A DNA stretch of 64,000 nucleotides from Nitrospira sp. (GCA_030692565.1 JAUYAO010000029.1:1-64000), one strand, 5' to 3'; counted from the stretch's first letter, positions 25,358-35,413 are shown. Numbers and translations are program-made. Notes: generated from the sequence alone by a model not told the origin.

Positions 25358-26058
25358 GTACGACTCCTATACCACTGACCGGTGAGAACTATCCGATGAT
25401 CCGAATAACGGACCTCCACAAATCCTTCACCATGGGTTCACAAGAACTCACCGTGCTCAAGGGGATCGATCTGGAAATTCCACGCGGGCAAATGGTGGCG
25501 ATCGTCGGGGCGTCAGGCGCCGGGAAGAGCACCATGCTCCATATCATGGGGATGCTCGACCGGCCGACAAAGGGGACCGTCTACTTCGACAATCAGGATC
25601 TCTTCCAGATGTCCGAGGCGCAGCAGGCCGAATTCCGCAACCGCCGCATCGGCTTTGTCTTTCAGTTTCACCATCTATTGCCGGAATTCACCGCGCTGGA
25701 AAATGCCTGCATGCCGGCGCTCATCCAGCGGCGGCCGATCGAGGAAGTCGAGCAGGAAGCTACGACCCTGCTTCAAGAAGTCGGACTGGGACAGCGGCTT
25801 CACCATAAACCGGGAGAACTCTCCGGGGGCGAACAACAACGTGTCGCGGTTGCCCGGGCACTGCTGCAGAAACCCGATCTCGTCCTGGCCGATGAACCGA
25901 CCGGAAACCTTGACACCCATACAGGCGAAGCCCTGTTTGGCCTGCTTCGTGATCTGAACCGAACCCGCAAGACCACCTTCGTGATTGTGACCCATAACGA
26001 CAAGCTCTCCGCCCAGTCCGACCGCATCATTTACATGCAAGACGGGATGATCGTCTAA
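25354..26058 (+). CDS. lolD: Lipoprotein-releasing ABC transporter ATPase
   Basis: 234 residues. ATG 25354 overlaps the lolC stop as ATGA, so translation is likely coupled; a second ATG at 25396 (MIRITDLHKSF) gives the more usual LolD length and is possible. Walker A GASGAGKST, Q-loop FVFQFHHLLPEFTALEN, signature LSGGEQQRVAVARALL, Walker B DLVLADEPTGNLD and H-loop TFVIVTHN are all intact. Drives LolC/E by ATP hydrolysis at the inner face of the inner membrane. Confidence 0.95.
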   Translation: MSTTPIPLTGENYPMIRITDLHKSFTMGSQELTVLKGIDLEIPRGQMVAIVGASGAGKSTMLHIMGMLDRPTKGTVYFDNQDLFQMSEAQQAEFRNRRIGFVFQFHHLLPEFTALENACMPALIQRRPIEEVEQEATTLLQEVGLGQRLHHKPGELSGGEQQRVAVARALLQKPDLVLADEPTGNLDTHTGEALFGLLRDLNRTRKTTFVIVTHNDKLSAQSDRIIYMQDGMIV

Positions 26059-26061
26059 GTC

Positions 26062-26090
26062 TTGACGGATGTGGTCGAGATCCCTAGACT
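26062..26090 (+). promoter_or_regulatory. Candidate sigma-70 promoter for the outer-membrane protein gene
   Basis: TTGACG (26062-26067), a 17-base spacer, then TAGACT (26085-26090), just after the lolD stop. It would give a leader of about 40 bases before ATG 26136 and separate the outer-membrane gene from the upstream operon. Confidence 0.5.
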
Positions 26091-26135
26091 GCAAAATATT
26101 ACGGAGTCCTTTCGAGCTTCATGCGAGGTAAGGCT

Positions 26136-27260
26136 ATGAAACATTTATTTATTCGCGCTCTTGGGTTGACTGCCCTCATGCTGATTCCGAATCAGGTCCT
26201 GGCCGTGGAATTTGTCACCGTCGGCCCCCGGGCCGCCGGCATGGGTGGCGCTGGAGTGGCGATTACGACAGATGCCCTGGCCACCTATTGGAACCCGGCC
26301 GGCCTGGCCATGACACAGACTGTGGATATCCGAATACAGGCTACTGCGCAGGGGGTGGATCGCCACGGAGTCCGCCAATCATTGCAGGACATTGAAGATT
26401 TGGATAAGAGCAATACCCCTGCTAATCTCAGCCGTGCACAAGACTTGGCAAACCGGTTAAACCGGCCCGGCGCGTCCCTGTCGGCAAGTGGTGCCACGGG
26501 ACTCTATTTCAAAGGACATTTTGGCGAGCATGCGTTTGGATTTAACCTGTCAGACGTGGCAACCGCCGGAAGCTTCTTGTCCCGACCAGTGACGGCCACC
26601 GGTGGAGGGGCGCTCACAATTGACGGGCAAATGGCGCTGCGCGGTCTTGAAGCCAGACAAGCGGCGTTTTCCTATGCCTACGCTTTCGCTGAAAAGACAT
26701 TTGCCGTTGGAATTACAGCAAAAGCCATTCAAGGTGCCGCCTATTCTGGTTCAGCCACGATTAACGGTCAGGATCTCACGCTATCCGAGAGCTTCGGCAA
26801 GTCGAAGCTCTCAACTGCCTTTGCCGTCGATGTCGGCGCCATCTATCGTCCCGCATCCTGGCTGCGGCTTGGAGTGGTCGCCAAAGATCTTACCCAGCCA
26901 CAATTCGATGCGCCCGATGGCACCAAGCTCAAAATGCTGCCGCAAGTGCGAGGCGGCGTTGCCGTGAACCCCTACTCGTCGCTCACGTTGACGGCCGATA
27001 TGGATGTCACCTCAAACAAGACCTTTGTCCCGGGGATAAAGAGCCAAGTACTGAGCGTCGGTGTAGAACAAACGATTTTGAACGAGTTTCTTTCTCTTCG
27101 AGCCGGTGCCTATAAGAATGTCCAGGACGCCGCCTCGACGATTACGCCCACTGCAGGGTTTGGACTACGGATATTTGCTCTCCGTATGGACTTCGGCGGA
27201 GGCTATGATTTCCGTGAACGCGGCATATTGGCTTCGGGCTCTGTCTCTTTGACGTTCTAA
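26136..27260 (+). CDS. Outer-membrane beta-barrel protein (TraF_2/FadL-like type)
   Basis: 374 residues from ATG 26136 (MKHLFIRALG); an ATG five codons earlier lacks better support. A signal peptide ends NQVLA, and the mature protein opens with GPRAAGMGGAGVAITTDALATYWNPAG, the start typical of FadL-like and TraF_2 (conjugal transfer TraF-like) outer-membrane proteins. Alternating hydrophobic strands follow, ending in the aromatic terminus SGSVSLTF expected for BamA recognition. Role: probably a barrel or porin-like protein; the substrate is unknown. The next gene encodes a lipoprotein 16 bases away, so the two may work together. Confidence 0.75.
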   Translation: MKHLFIRALGLTALMLIPNQVLAVEFVTVGPRAAGMGGAGVAITTDALATYWNPAGLAMTQTVDIRIQATAQGVDRHGVRQSLQDIEDLDKSNTPANLSRAQDLANRLNRPGASLSASGATGLYFKGHFGEHAFGFNLSDVATAGSFLSRPVTATGGGALTIDGQMALRGLEARQAAFSYAYAFAEKTFAVGITAKAIQGAAYSGSATINGQDLTLSESFGKSKLSTAFAVDVGAIYRPASWLRLGVVAKDLTQPQFDAPDGTKLKMLPQVRGGVAVNPYSSLTLTADMDVTSNKTFVPGIKSQVLSVGVEQTILNEFLSLRAGAYKNVQDAASTITPTAGFGLRIFALRMDFGGGYDFRERGILASGSVSLTF

Positions 27261-27276
27261 TGGTATACTGAGAATT

Positions 27277-27897
27277 ATGATATTGCAGACCAAGTCCTTT
27301 CGACATGCCTTCCTTGCCGGATTATTTGCGCTGACCATTGCCGGTTGCGGTGGCCTTCAGGAAATGTGGGAAGGTCCAGGCGCGAAGGTATTTCGTCCCC
27401 AGTCAGTCGCGGTGTTGCCACCGATGGCCAGCCAATATGACAGTGCGCGTGAGGATATTCAGGAAGTCCTTGCGGGGTCGCTCAGCAAGACCGGGCGAAT
27501 CGAGCGCGTCGTCCCGGCGGAGCAAGTCACCGATATCTTTCAGGGGTCGAAGGAAGCGTTTGACTCGCTGGTGTTCTATTTCTCCAGGCTTGAAATGACG
27601 GGCCAATCAGACAAAGACTCGGCGATCAAACTGGGCAAGTCACTCAATGTCGAGTCCTTTCTCGTGATCCGGATCAATGCCTGGGAGTATTCGAGAAAAG
27701 AAGGCGACAATGTCGGCCGTGTCGGGTTGAGCATGCGTCTCATCGACGCCACGACCGGAACGACTGTCTGGAAGGCCAGGCATGAGAAGGCCAGCAGCTA
27801 CATGTTCTTTAAGCCGAATTTGAAGGATGTGGCGGCCGACTTGACCGATGAGATGATCAAATATATGCCGCCGTCGACAAGTTCCGGCAAGCGGTAG
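27277..27897 (+). CDS. Lipoprotein of GNA1162/DUF799-like type
   Basis: 206 residues. Signal peptide with lipobox LTIAGC (Cys about residue 24). The mature part begins with VFRPQSVAVLPPMASQYDSAREDIQEVL, the N-terminal strand and helix of the CsgG/GNA1162-like fold. Later segments ESFLVIRINAWEYSRKEG and SMRLIDATTGTTVWKARHE are characteristic of this lipoprotein group. Probably outer-membrane-bound and multimeric. It pairs with the preceding barrel gene and converges on trpA across 44 bases with no clear terminator. Confidence 0.75.
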   Translation: MILQTKSFRHAFLAGLFALTIAGCGGLQEMWEGPGAKVFRPQSVAVLPPMASQYDSAREDIQEVLAGSLSKTGRIERVVPAEQVTDIFQGSKEAFDSLVFYFSRLEMTGQSDKDSAIKLGKSLNVESFLVIRINAWEYSRKEGDNVGRVGLSMRLIDATTGTTVWKARHEKASSYMFFKPNLKDVAADLTDEMIKYMPPSTSSGKR

Positions 27898-27941
27898 TGC
27901 CTGCCCCATCCGCCTGATCCATCCAAGACACTGCCCCGCAT

Positions 27942-28748
27942 CTAGGCGCTCTGGTTCATCGCCGCTTTCAGAGAAGCGACGAACCGGCCGACTGTGACCG
28001 GCATATCTGACGATTGCTGGTGCGCCGCAATCTGCTTCACAATCGCACTCCCGACAATGACCCCATCCGCCATAGCCGAGACCTGCGCCGCGTCTGCCGG
28101 CGTGGACACGCCGAATCCGACCGCCACCGGCGTCTTCGTCACCTTCTTGATCTTTCCGACGTTCTTGCCGACTTCCGCCATATTTTGAATCTTGGCTCCG
28201 GTAATCCCCGTGAGCGAAACATAGTAGAGAAACCCCTGCGACTCCTTTGCCACGTAGGTCCGTCGATCGGACGTGCTGGTGGGTGCCAGGAGGAAAATAA
28301 GCCGTAACCCGGCTGCCGCAGCCGGACCTTTCAACGGACCCGCTTCGTCAGGGGGCATATCGGGGACGATCAGTCCATCGACTCCTGCCGCCCCCGCTTC
28401 ACGGCAGAACGTTTCCAACCCCATGGCATGGATCGAATTGTAATACACCATGAGCACGATCGGGACCTGCGTGCGCGGCCGTAGCGTCTTCATCATCGCC
28501 AGGATCTTCCTGAGCGACGTGCCGCTTCGCAGACCTCGCTCAGCCGCCAACTGGATGACCGGACCGTCGGCGATCGGATCCGAGAAAGGCACGCCAAGCT
28601 CAATGATGTCAGCGCCGGCCTGCTCGATCTCCACAACCAGCCGCTCGGTGTCCGCCAGACTGGGATCCCCGGCCATCAGATAGGCGATCAACGCCTTTTT
28701 GTTCCCCTGGCGCAATCGCTGAAAGGTCGATTCAATCCGTCCGGTCAT
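27942..28748 (-). CDS. trpA: Tryptophan synthase alpha chain
   Basis: 268 residues. Cleaves indole-3-glycerol phosphate to indole and passes it to the beta subunit. The TIM-barrel signature [18 protein letters not shown] contains both catalytic acids (Glu and Asp), and phosphate-binding [12 protein letters not shown] and [10 protein letters not shown] are present. ATG 28748 overlaps the trpB stop as ATGA, so alpha and beta are made in coupled fashion. It is the last gene of the trp operon. Confidence 0.97.
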   Translation of the reverse strand: MTGRIESTFQRLRQGNKKALIAYLMAGDPSLADTERLVVEIEQAGADIIELGVPFSDPIADGPVIQLAAERGLRSGTSLRKILAMMKTLRPRTQVPIVLMVYYNSIHAMGLETFCREAGAAGVDGLIVPDMPPDEAGPLKGPAAAAGLRLIFLLAPTSTSDRRTYVAKESQGFLYYVSLTGITGAKIQNMAEVGKNVGKIKKVTKTPVAVGFGVSTPADAAQVSAMADGVIVGSAIVKQIAAHQQSSDMPVTVGRFVASLKAAMNQSA

Positions 28749-29938
28749 AGCGTCACCCCCCGCATCCGCGCCACTTGCTGAACATCTTTGTCTCCACGGC
28801 CTGAAAGATTGGCAATGATGACGTTGGACTTTTTGAGTTTCGGAGCCAGTTTCACGACTTCGGCGATGGCATGCGCACTTTCCAGCGCCGGCACAATCCC
28901 CTCCACTGTCGCAAGCAGATCGAAGGCCGCGAGCGCTTCATCGTCTGTCGCATAGGTGTATTGAATACGTTTCAAGTCGTGATAGAGGCTGTGTTCCGGC
29001 CCCACGGCCGCATAGTCCAGCCCCGCCGATACCGAGTGGGTCAAATTAATCTGACCGTCCTCGTCCTGCAGGAGATACGTCATCGTGCCTTGAAGCACGC
29101 CGGGCTTCCCCCCGAAGAATCGCGCGGCATGTTTTCCGCTTTCGATGCCGGTGCCTCCCGCTTCGACGCCGATCATCTTGACCTTCTTATCGCCGAGAAA
29201 GGCATGAAACAATCCGATGGAGTTGCTTCCCCCGCCGACACAGGCCACCAGATAGTCGGGCAGCTTTCCTTCCGCAGCCAGAATTTGCTTGCGGGCCTCC
29301 TGGCCGATGATCGCTTGAAAATCGCGGATCATCATCGGATAGGGATGCGCGCCCAGCACCGACCCGAGAATGTAATGGGTCGTGCGCACGTTCGTCGTCC
29401 AGTCGCGCATGGCCTCGCTGATGGCGTCCTTGAGCGTCCGGCTCCCGGCATCGACTCCGGTGACTTTGGCGCCGAGCAAACGCATCCGGAACACATTCAG
29501 CGCCTGCCGCTGCATGTCTTCGGTGCCCATATAGATTTCGCATTCCAAGCCGAACATCGCTGCCGCCGTGGCCGTCGCGACGCCATGTTGTCCGGCGCCG
29601 GTCTCGGCGATAATCCGGGGTTTCTTCATCCGCATGGCCAGAAGCACCTGGCCGATGGCATTGTTAATTTTGTGCGCGCCGGTATGGCAGAGATCTTCGC
29701 GCTTCAGATAGATTTTGGCCCCACCGAGCTTCTTGGTCAGCCGCGAGGCAAGATACAGCGAGGTCGGCCGCCCGACGTATTGCTTGAGATAGTAGGCCAG
29801 TTCCTGACGGAACCCGCGATCTTTCCGAGCCGCGGCGTACTCTTGCTCTAGTTCGAGCAACGCCGGCATCAGTGTTTCCGGCACATAGCGGCCTCCGTAG
29901 GGGCCGAATCGTCCATGGCTGTCAGGCACCTTCTTCAT
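28745..29938 (-). CDS. trpB: Tryptophan synthase beta chain
   Basis: 397 residues from ATG 29938 ([16 protein letters not shown]); an in-frame TTG at 29950 is too close to the AAGGA to be used. The PLP lysine lies in [12 protein letters not shown], the phosphate loop is [13 protein letters not shown], and [12 protein letters not shown] is intact. Condenses indole with serine. TrpB1 type, as expected with a trpA partner. Confidence 0.97.
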   Translation of the reverse strand: MKKVPDSHGRFGPYGGRYVPETLMPALLELEQEYAAARKDRGFRQELAYYLKQYVGRPTSLYLASRLTKKLGGAKIYLKREDLCHTGAHKINNAIGQVLLAMRMKKPRIIAETGAGQHGVATATAAAMFGLECEIYMGTEDMQRQALNVFRMRLLGAKVTGVDAGSRTLKDAISEAMRDWTTNVRTTHYILGSVLGAHPYPMMIRDFQAIIGQEARKQILAAEGKLPDYLVACVGGGSNSIGLFHAFLGDKKVKMIGVEAGGTGIESGKHAARFFGGKPGVLQGTMTYLLQDEDGQINLTHSVSAGLDYAAVGPEHSLYHDLKRIQYTYATDDEALAAFDLLATVEGIVPALESAHAIAEVVKLAPKLKKSNVIIANLSGRGDKDVQQVARMRGVTL

Positions 29939-29985
29939 CGTGCACTTCAATCCTTTCAGATGGTGACGGAGTATAATCGGGCCTC

Positions 29986-30612
29986 TCAGGCCGAGACAAG
30001 CCTGGCGGCTTCAATGAATGTCCGCACCTTGACGTGATCTTTCTGTCCTGGACGCACTTCGACACCGCTGCTGACATCGACTCCATAGGGCCGCACCTGT
30101 CGAATCGCCTCGGCCACATTATCCGGCGTCAGGCCACCGGCAAGAAGCACACGTGAGGCACGAGCCGCTTCGGCCGCCAAGGTCCAATCGACCGTCTGGC
30201 CTGTGCCACCGTAGGCCTGATCGGAAAAGGCATCCAACACGAACGCACGGACGTTCGCGCGTCCCTGAAATTCGGCCAGCGCCAAAAACGTTCCGCGGTT
30301 CTTGAGCCGCAGCGCCTTCATAGACGGACGCCCGAGCCCCTCGCAGTAGGCCGCAGACTCGTCACCATGCAACTGAGCCAGAGCAAGTCCGCACTCGTCC
30401 ATGAGCCGTCGCACAGCAGCGGCTTCTTCGTTGACGAACACACCGACCGCCGCCACAAACGGCGGTAAGTCATTGATGATCCGCTTGACCACCGCCGCTT
30501 CGACGAAACGCGGGCTCTTACGATACATGATAAAACCGAGGGCATCGGCCCCCGCCTCAACGGCGACCCGCGCATCGTCTTCGTTGGTGATACCGCAGAT
30601 TTTGACTTTCAC
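29986..30612 (-). CDS. trpF: Phosphoribosylanthranilate isomerase
   Basis: 208 residues from GTG 30612. The frame is open to 30660 but that would overlap trpC and lacks a start match; an out-of-frame ATG lies nearby. The N-terminus [14 protein letters not shown] has the catalytic cysteine, with [15 protein letters not shown] and the C-terminal [12 protein letters not shown] and [13 protein letters not shown] phosphate sites. Third reaction of the pathway, as a separate TIM barrel rather than a TrpCF fusion. Confidence 0.95.
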   Translation of the reverse strand: MKVKICGITNEDDARVAVEAGADALGFIMYRKSPRFVEAAVVKRIINDLPPFVAAVGVFVNEEAAAVRRLMDECGLALAQLHGDESAAYCEGLGRPSMKALRLKNRGTFLALAEFQGRANVRAFVLDAFSDQAYGGTGQTVDWTLAAEAARASRVLLAGGLTPDNVAEAIRQVRPYGVDVSSGVEVRPGQKDHVKVRTFIEAARLVSA

Positions 30613-30628
30613 GCGAAATACATTGCTC

Positions 30629-31453
30629 TCACGCGTTGTGGACCGACTTCGTTGTTCCACGCAATTCCGCGATTTTCTTCTCGATGCTCTCGGACTTGAT
30701 CAGCGACTCCCCGACCAGCATGGCATGCACGCCGGCTTCGACCAGCTTCAGCACATCCTCGCGCGTATGAATGCCGCTCTCGCTGATAATGATCTTGTCT
30801 GATGGAATGCGTTTGGCCAGTCGGAACGTCACGCCAAGATCCGTCGTAAACGTCCTGAGATCACGATTGTTGATGCCGATCATGCGGGCCGTCGGGATCC
30901 ATTCCAGCACGGTATCCAACTCCCGTTCATGATGCGTTTCAAACAGGGTGTCCATCTTCAATTCAGTCGCAAGCGCGTGAAAGTCGATCAGCTGGCGCTT
31001 TTCCAACGCGGCCACGATCAGCAGCACCGCATCGGCCCCATGAGCGCGGGCTTCATAAAACTGGATATCGCCCACCATAAATTCTTTGTCCAGCGCCGGC
31101 ATGGGAAGCGCCTTCTTGATCTCGGCCAGATATCGCAGGTCGCCCTGGAAGAAGTCTTTATCGGTCAAGACGGACAGGGCGGAGGCCCCATGTTCATGGT
31201 ACGAGCGCGCAATTTTGAGATAGTCGAAATCCTGGGAAAACTCGGTGCGCAGCAGACCGAGGCTCGGCGAGGCTTTTTTCACCTCGGCAATCAGGGCCGG
31301 ACTCGTCGCCGTCCTGGTCGCATCGAGCGTCACGGCAAAGCCGAGCGGCGGCGACGAGTCTCGAATGGCGGACTTGAGATCAGCCAGGTAGCCACGGCTC
31401 TGCTTGTGCCGAAGCTCGGCTTTCTTATGCTCAAGAATCTGATCCAGAATCAT
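30629..31453 (-). CDS. trpC: Indole-3-glycerol phosphate synthase
   Basis: 274 residues from ATG 31453 (MILDQILEHKKAEL). Signature PALIAEVKKASPSLGLLR carries the catalytic lysine; KEFMVGDIQFYEARAHGADAVLLI, IGINNRDLRTF and ISESGIHTREDV complete the TIM barrel. It starts three bases after the trpD stop, so the two are tightly coupled. Confidence 0.96.
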   Translation of the reverse strand: MILDQILEHKKAELRHKQSRGYLADLKSAIRDSSPPLGFAVTLDATRTATSPALIAEVKKASPSLGLLRTEFSQDFDYLKIARSYHEHGASALSVLTDKDFFQGDLRYLAEIKKALPMPALDKEFMVGDIQFYEARAHGADAVLLIVAALEKRQLIDFHALATELKMDTLFETHHERELDTVLEWIPTARMIGINNRDLRTFTTDLGVTFRLAKRIPSDKIIISESGIHTREDVLKLVEAGVHAMLVGESLIKSESIEKKIAELRGTTKSVHNA

Positions 31454-31456
31454 GCG

Positions 31457-32473
31457 TCAGGATACCTTCTTCGTCCAAGCCACCAACCGATCGAGTTTTT
31501 CTGCCGCGGCACCTGTATCGAGCGCCTGTCTGGCGATTCGCAGTCCGTCTTTTAGCGTCTTCGCCTGCTGACCCGCGACAATCGCAGCCGCGGCATTCAG
31601 ACACACAATGTCGCGTTTCGGCCCCTTCTTCCCTTGGAGAATTTCCCTCGCGATCCGGGCATTCTCTTCCGGTGTGCCGCCGGCGATTTCCTTCTTGTGG
31701 ACGCGGGGCAGATCAAATTCTTCAGGCGCCACAAAATAGTTGGACACGACACCGGCTTTCCCTTCGGAGACTTTCGTGCGGTCGCAGATGGTGAGCTCAT
31801 CGAGCCCGTCCATCCCATGCAAGACAAAACAATGCTGCGACCCCAATTGCACCAGCACTTTGGCCATGACCTCGGTCAGCTTGGCGTCATAGACACCGAG
31901 CACCTGGTGCGTGGCCCCGGCAGGGTTGGTCAACGGACCGAGGACATTGAAGAGCGTTCGGATTCCCATCTCCTGTCGAGGCCCTGCGCAATGTTTCATG
32001 GCGCCATGAAAGAGCGGCGCAAAGAGGAACCCGATACCCACCTCATTGATACAATCCGCCACGCGCTCCGGCGGCAGGTCGATCTGGACGCCGAGGGCGC
32101 TCAGTACGTCCGCGCTGCCCGACTTGGACGATACCGACCGGTTCCCGTGTTTCGCCACTGTGAGTCCGGCTCCGGCCACCACGAATGCCGCCGTCGTCGA
32201 AATATTGAACGTATGCCCGCCGTCTCCGCCCGTTCCGCAGGTGTCGATGACGATCGAGCTGCCCACTTGGATTCGCGTGGCCCGGGCGCGCATCGCGCGC
32301 GCCGAACCGGCGATCTCATCCACCGTTTCGCCTTTCTGGCGAAGGCCCATCAGATAGGCGGCGATTTGCGCCGGAGTCGCCGCGCCGTCCATGATTTCCG
32401 ACAGCACGTCTTCCGCTTCTTTTTCAGAAAGGTTGGTGCGTTCGGCTAATTTGGCAATGGCGTCTTTGATCAT
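31457..32473 (-). CDS. trpD: Anthranilate phosphoribosyltransferase
   Basis: 338 residues from ATG 32473. The PRPP-binding glycine loop DTCGTGGDGGHTFNIST, the KHGNRSVSSKSGSADVL segment and GPLTNPAG are all intact. The length is that of a stand-alone TrpD without a fused glutaminase, in agreement with a separate trpG 23 bases upstream. Confidence 0.97.
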   Translation of the reverse strand: MIKDAIAKLAERTNLSEKEAEDVLSEIMDGAATPAQIAAYLMGLRQKGETVDEIAGSARAMRARATRIQVGSSIVIDTCGTGGDGGHTFNISTTAAFVVAGAGLTVAKHGNRSVSSKSGSADVLSALGVQIDLPPERVADCINEVGIGFLFAPLFHGAMKHCAGPRQEMGIRTLFNVLGPLTNPAGATHQVLGVYDAKLTEVMAKVLVQLGSQHCFVLHGMDGLDELTICDRTKVSEGKAGVVSNYFVAPEEFDLPRVHKKEIAGGTPEENARIAREILQGKKGPKRDIVCLNAAAAIVAGQQAKTLKDGLRIARQALDTGAAAEKLDRLVAWTKKVS

Positions 32474-32496
32474 GGAAGACGGGCAATCCGATGAGA

Positions 32497-33060
32497 CTAG
32501 AGCTTTAAGAAGTTTCGGAGGAGGTCTTTTCCCGCCTTGGTCAAAATCGATTCCGGATGAAACTGCACACCTTCGACCGCGAGCGTCCGGTGGCGCAATC
32601 CCATAATTTCACCTTCGGCCGTCTTCGCTGAAACCTCCAGGCAATCGGGCAGATTCTTCGGATTGACCAGCAATGAGTGATAGCGGGTCGCCTCGAAGGG
32701 ATTCGGCAATCCGTGAAAAATCGTTTTTCCGTCGTGTGAAATCATCGACGTCTTCCCGTGCATCAACCGTTGGGCGCGGATCACTTCTCCGCCGAATGCC
32801 ACACCCAGCGATTGGTGGCCTAAACACACGCCGAGGATCGGCATACGGCCGGCAAACTGGCGGATCGTTTCCACGGACACGCCGGCTTCTTTCGGCGTAC
32901 AGGGGCCAGGAGAAATCACAATACGACTGGGCCCAAGCTCTTCGATCTGCCGCAAGGTGATCTTGTCGTTGCGATAGACGCGGACATCTTCGCCCAACTC
33001 ACCGAGATACTGCACCAAGTTGTAGGTGAAGGAGTCGTAATTGTCGATCATCAAGAGCAT
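32497..33060 (-). CDS. trpG: Anthranilate synthase component II (glutamine amidotransferase)
   Basis: 187 residues from ATG 33060 ([19 protein letters not shown]); a TTG two codons earlier is less likely. The nucleophile elbow [10 protein letters not shown] holds the catalytic cysteine, QFHPESI supplies His and Glu, and [13 protein letters not shown] is the oxyanion region. Supplies ammonia from glutamine to TrpE. It may also serve aminodeoxychorismate synthase, as TrpG often does when no pabA is present; that cannot be judged here. Confidence 0.95.
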   Translation of the reverse strand: MLLMIDNYDSFTYNLVQYLGELGEDVRVYRNDKITLRQIEELGPSRIVISPGPCTPKEAGVSVETIRQFAGRMPILGVCLGHQSLGVAFGGEVIRAQRLMHGKTSMISHDGKTIFHGLPNPFEATRYHSLLVNPKNLPDCLEVSAKTAEGEIMGLRHRTLAVEGVQFHPESILTKAGKDLLRNFLKL

Positions 33061-33084
33061 AGTCAACCATGATTAGGTGATGCG

Positions 33085-33150
33085 TGACGAGTGACGAGCG
33101 AAATCTCTGCTTCTCCGCTACCTGTCACTTGTTACGTGTTACGTGTCACT
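33085..33150. repeat. Short tandem motifs in the trpE-trpG spacer
   Basis: The 94-base spacer between trpE and trpG holds TGACGAG twice in tandem (33085-33098) and TTACGTG twice in tandem (33132-33145) flanked by CTGTCACTT and TGTCACTT. The two blocks look like degenerate inverted copies of a GTGAC-type repeat. It is the largest spacer between the core trp genes; a small repeat insertion or an internal regulatory or processing site is possible. Confidence 0.4.
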
Positions 33151-33154
33151 TTCC

Positions 33155-34651
33155 TTATTCCAGACCCTGCTCGGCCAACTCGATGGCTTTCATCATGGCA
33201 CGGGCTTTATTGCAGGTTTCTTCGTATTCGTATTCCGGATTTGAGTCCGCCACGATGCCGGCCCCGGCCTGAATGAAGGCTCGCCGCTTGGATACCACGA
33301 CCGTGCGGATATTGATGCACATGTCCATGTTACCGGAAAAGCTGAAATAGCCCACGGCGCCGGCATAGGGACCGCGCCTGGTCGGCTCCAGCTCTTCGAT
33401 GATTTCCATCGCGCGAATCTTCGGAGCGCCTGACACTGTCCCTGCCGGAAAGCAGGCCTGCAGCACATCGTACACGGTCTTCTCCGGAGCCAACCGGCCG
33501 CTCACATTGGACACAATGTGCATGACGTGCGAATAGCGCTCGACGTTCATCAGCGATTCGACTTTGACGGAGCCGCTCTCGGCCACCCGCCCGACGTCGT
33601 TTCGGCCGAGGTCCACCAGCATAATATGCTCGGCCCGTTCCTTCTGATCGGCCAGCAGGCGGCGCTCCAGTTGCTCATCCTCTTCGACGGTGGCGCCGCG
33701 ACGACGGGTGCCGGCGATCGGACGAACGGATACCAACCCATCTTCGCACCGCACGAGGATCTCCGGCGACGACCCCACCAACTCGACGCCCGCTATCCTG
33801 AGGTAGTACATGTACGGCGACGGATTGACGACTCGAAGCGCGCGATACAGCTGGAACGGTGTCGCATGCAGCTTCGTTTCCCATCGCTGAGACAACACAC
33901 ACTGAAAGATATCGCCGGCCTTGATGTATTCCTGCGTCTGACTGACCATCTTTTCGAAGTCAGCCTTGCTCATATTCGGGGTGAACGTAATCGGCGTCCG
34001 TCGACGCTTGGGCGCGGTCCGGCGGAGCGGCCGGCGCAAACGGGCAATCATACGTTCGATGCGAGCAGTGGCCTGACGATAGGCCTGGCGGATGGCCCGC
34101 TCCGATTGGGACGCGACATGCGCATTCGCGACGACCTTAATCTTCTGTGCCACGTTATCGAAAATAAGGAGCGTGTCGGTCAGCAGAAAGGCAAACTCCG
34201 GCAGGTTCAGACTCTCTTTCCGGCGAACCGAAATATTCTCGAACGTGCTCACCATGTCATAACCGAGATAGCCGACGGCACCGCCGACAAACCGGGGCAG
34301 CCCCGGAACGGTGACCGGACGATAGGTCTCCATAAATTCCCGCAGACGATCCAGCGGTGCGCCGTGACAGGCGATACGACGAGTCCGTTTGCCCTGCTTG
34401 ATCAGAAGGTCGCCGCGATCTTCCACCATGAGGATCGGTGACCCGCTTCCGAGAAACGAGTAGCGGGCCCACTTCTCCCCTCCCTGCACGCTTTCCAATA
34501 AATACGCCGACGGACCATGATCGATCTTTGCGAACGCAGAAACCGGCGTCTCATAGTCCGCCAGAATTTCCCGGTACAAAGGAATGAGATTGCCCGACTG
34601 TGCGTACCGCCGGAATTCGTCCAAGCTGAGAGAATACGTTGGCGTTGCCAT
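33155..34651 (-). CDS. trpE: Anthranilate synthase component I
   Basis: 498 residues from ATG 34651 (MATPTYSLSLDEF). The N-terminal AYLLESVQGG includes the LLES tryptophan-binding motif of feedback-sensitive TrpE. The C-terminal chorismate-binding domain has IAGTRRRGATVEEDEQLE, DLGRNDVGRV, PAGTVSGAPKIRAMEII and GPYAGAVGYFSF. Converts chorismate to anthranilate. It begins 10 bases after the LysM lipoprotein gene, so it shares that gene's transcript. Confidence 0.96.
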   Translation of the reverse strand: MATPTYSLSLDEFRRYAQSGNLIPLYREILADYETPVSAFAKIDHGPSAYLLESVQGGEKWARYSFLGSGSPILMVEDRGDLLIKQGKRTRRIACHGAPLDRLREFMETYRPVTVPGLPRFVGGAVGYLGYDMVSTFENISVRRKESLNLPEFAFLLTDTLLIFDNVAQKIKVVANAHVASQSERAIRQAYRQATARIERMIARLRRPLRRTAPKRRRTPITFTPNMSKADFEKMVSQTQEYIKAGDIFQCVLSQRWETKLHATPFQLYRALRVVNPSPYMYYLRIAGVELVGSSPEILVRCEDGLVSVRPIAGTRRRGATVEEDEQLERRLLADQKERAEHIMLVDLGRNDVGRVAESGSVKVESLMNVERYSHVMHIVSNVSGRLAPEKTVYDVLQACFPAGTVSGAPKIRAMEIIEELEPTRRGPYAGAVGYFSFSGNMDMCINIRTVVVSKRRAFIQAGAGIVADSNPEYEYEETCNKARAMMKAIELAEQGLE

Positions 34652-34661
34652 GCCTGCGGAA

Positions 34662-35321
34662 TTACTCCATTCCAACGATGAGTTTCTGCCCCAATTCAAT
34701 AATATCGTCTGAAAGTTTATTCCACTTTTTCAGCTTGTCGATGGGGACGCCGTACAGGCGGCTCACGCGAAACAACGTCTCCCCGGGCTTCACCACGTGA
34801 ATGGTGGTTCCTGATTTGGCGCCGGGCTTGGCCGTTTCCGCAGGGGCGGCCAGGCCTGCCATCTCTTTCGTCGAATCCTGCAAGAGGGCATCGGTTTCAC
34901 GCGTAAGCGCCGCCAGTTCATCGACCTTCTTGGGTTTGGCGGATGCGGACGGGGCCATTTTCCGCATGTCCTGCATGGCCTTCCGCTCCAGCATAGCCGA
35001 CTCTTTAACCGCCTCAGACTCTTCCTGGAGCCGTCCCATTTGCTCTCGGGCCGACTGAACTTGCGCGGCTAATTCGCGGTTCCGCGCCTCGAATTCAGCC
35101 AGTTCTTTTTTCGTTCGCTTCGCTTCGCTGTCGAGCTCAGCCGTGCGCTTTTCTTCCTGAGCCAGCAACCGCTGGAAGTTCAGACTTCGCGCCTTCTCCG
35201 CATTGTATTTTTCCTCGAGCACCACACAGCCGCTGAGCAACATAGTGCCGCACAACACCAACACGCCGGACCCGACCACCTTACAAGTCTGATTCATCAC
35301 TCGACGATCCTCCATCTTCAT
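34662..35321 (-). CDS. LysM-domain lipoprotein with coiled coil
   Basis: 219 residues from ATG 35321, placed by a perfect GGAGGTG five bases upstream; ATG 35297 is an alternative with a shorter n-region. Lipobox LLSGC, then about 90 residues of charged coiled coil (KYNAEKARSLNFQRLLAQEE onward), a Lys/Pro linker, and a C-terminal LysM module (HVVKPGETLFRVSRLYGVPIDKLKKWNKLSDDIIELGQKLIV) for binding peptidoglycan. An envelope protein at the head of a trp operon is unusual. It probably just shares the promoter, with no evidence of a metabolic link. Confidence 0.85.
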   Translation of the reverse strand: MKMEDRRVMNQTCKVVGSGVLVLCGTMLLSGCVVLEEKYNAEKARSLNFQRLLAQEEKRTAELDSEAKRTKKELAEFEARNRELAAQVQSAREQMGRLQEESEAVKESAMLERKAMQDMRKMAPSASAKPKKVDELAALTRETDALLQDSTKEMAGLAAPAETAKPGAKSGTTIHVVKPGETLFRVSRLYGVPIDKLKKWNKLSDDIIELGQKLIVGME

Positions 35322-35413
35322 TGTCCACCTCCGCCGCCGGATCATGACTGCATCCCAAATCGGCCATCCCGCCTCTCACAACGTCCGGTCATTCATCAGC
35401 TCACGGGTCACTA

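Noticed and set aside
28871-29851. 326-residue rightward frame
   Set aside because: Lies wholly antisense to trpB, whose motifs are intact; shadow frame.
33518-34441. 307-residue rightward frame
   Set aside because: Antisense shadow of trpE.
35322-35407. trp attenuator leader peptide
   Set aside because: The short leader frame contains no tryptophan codons and no terminator/antiterminator stems are evident.
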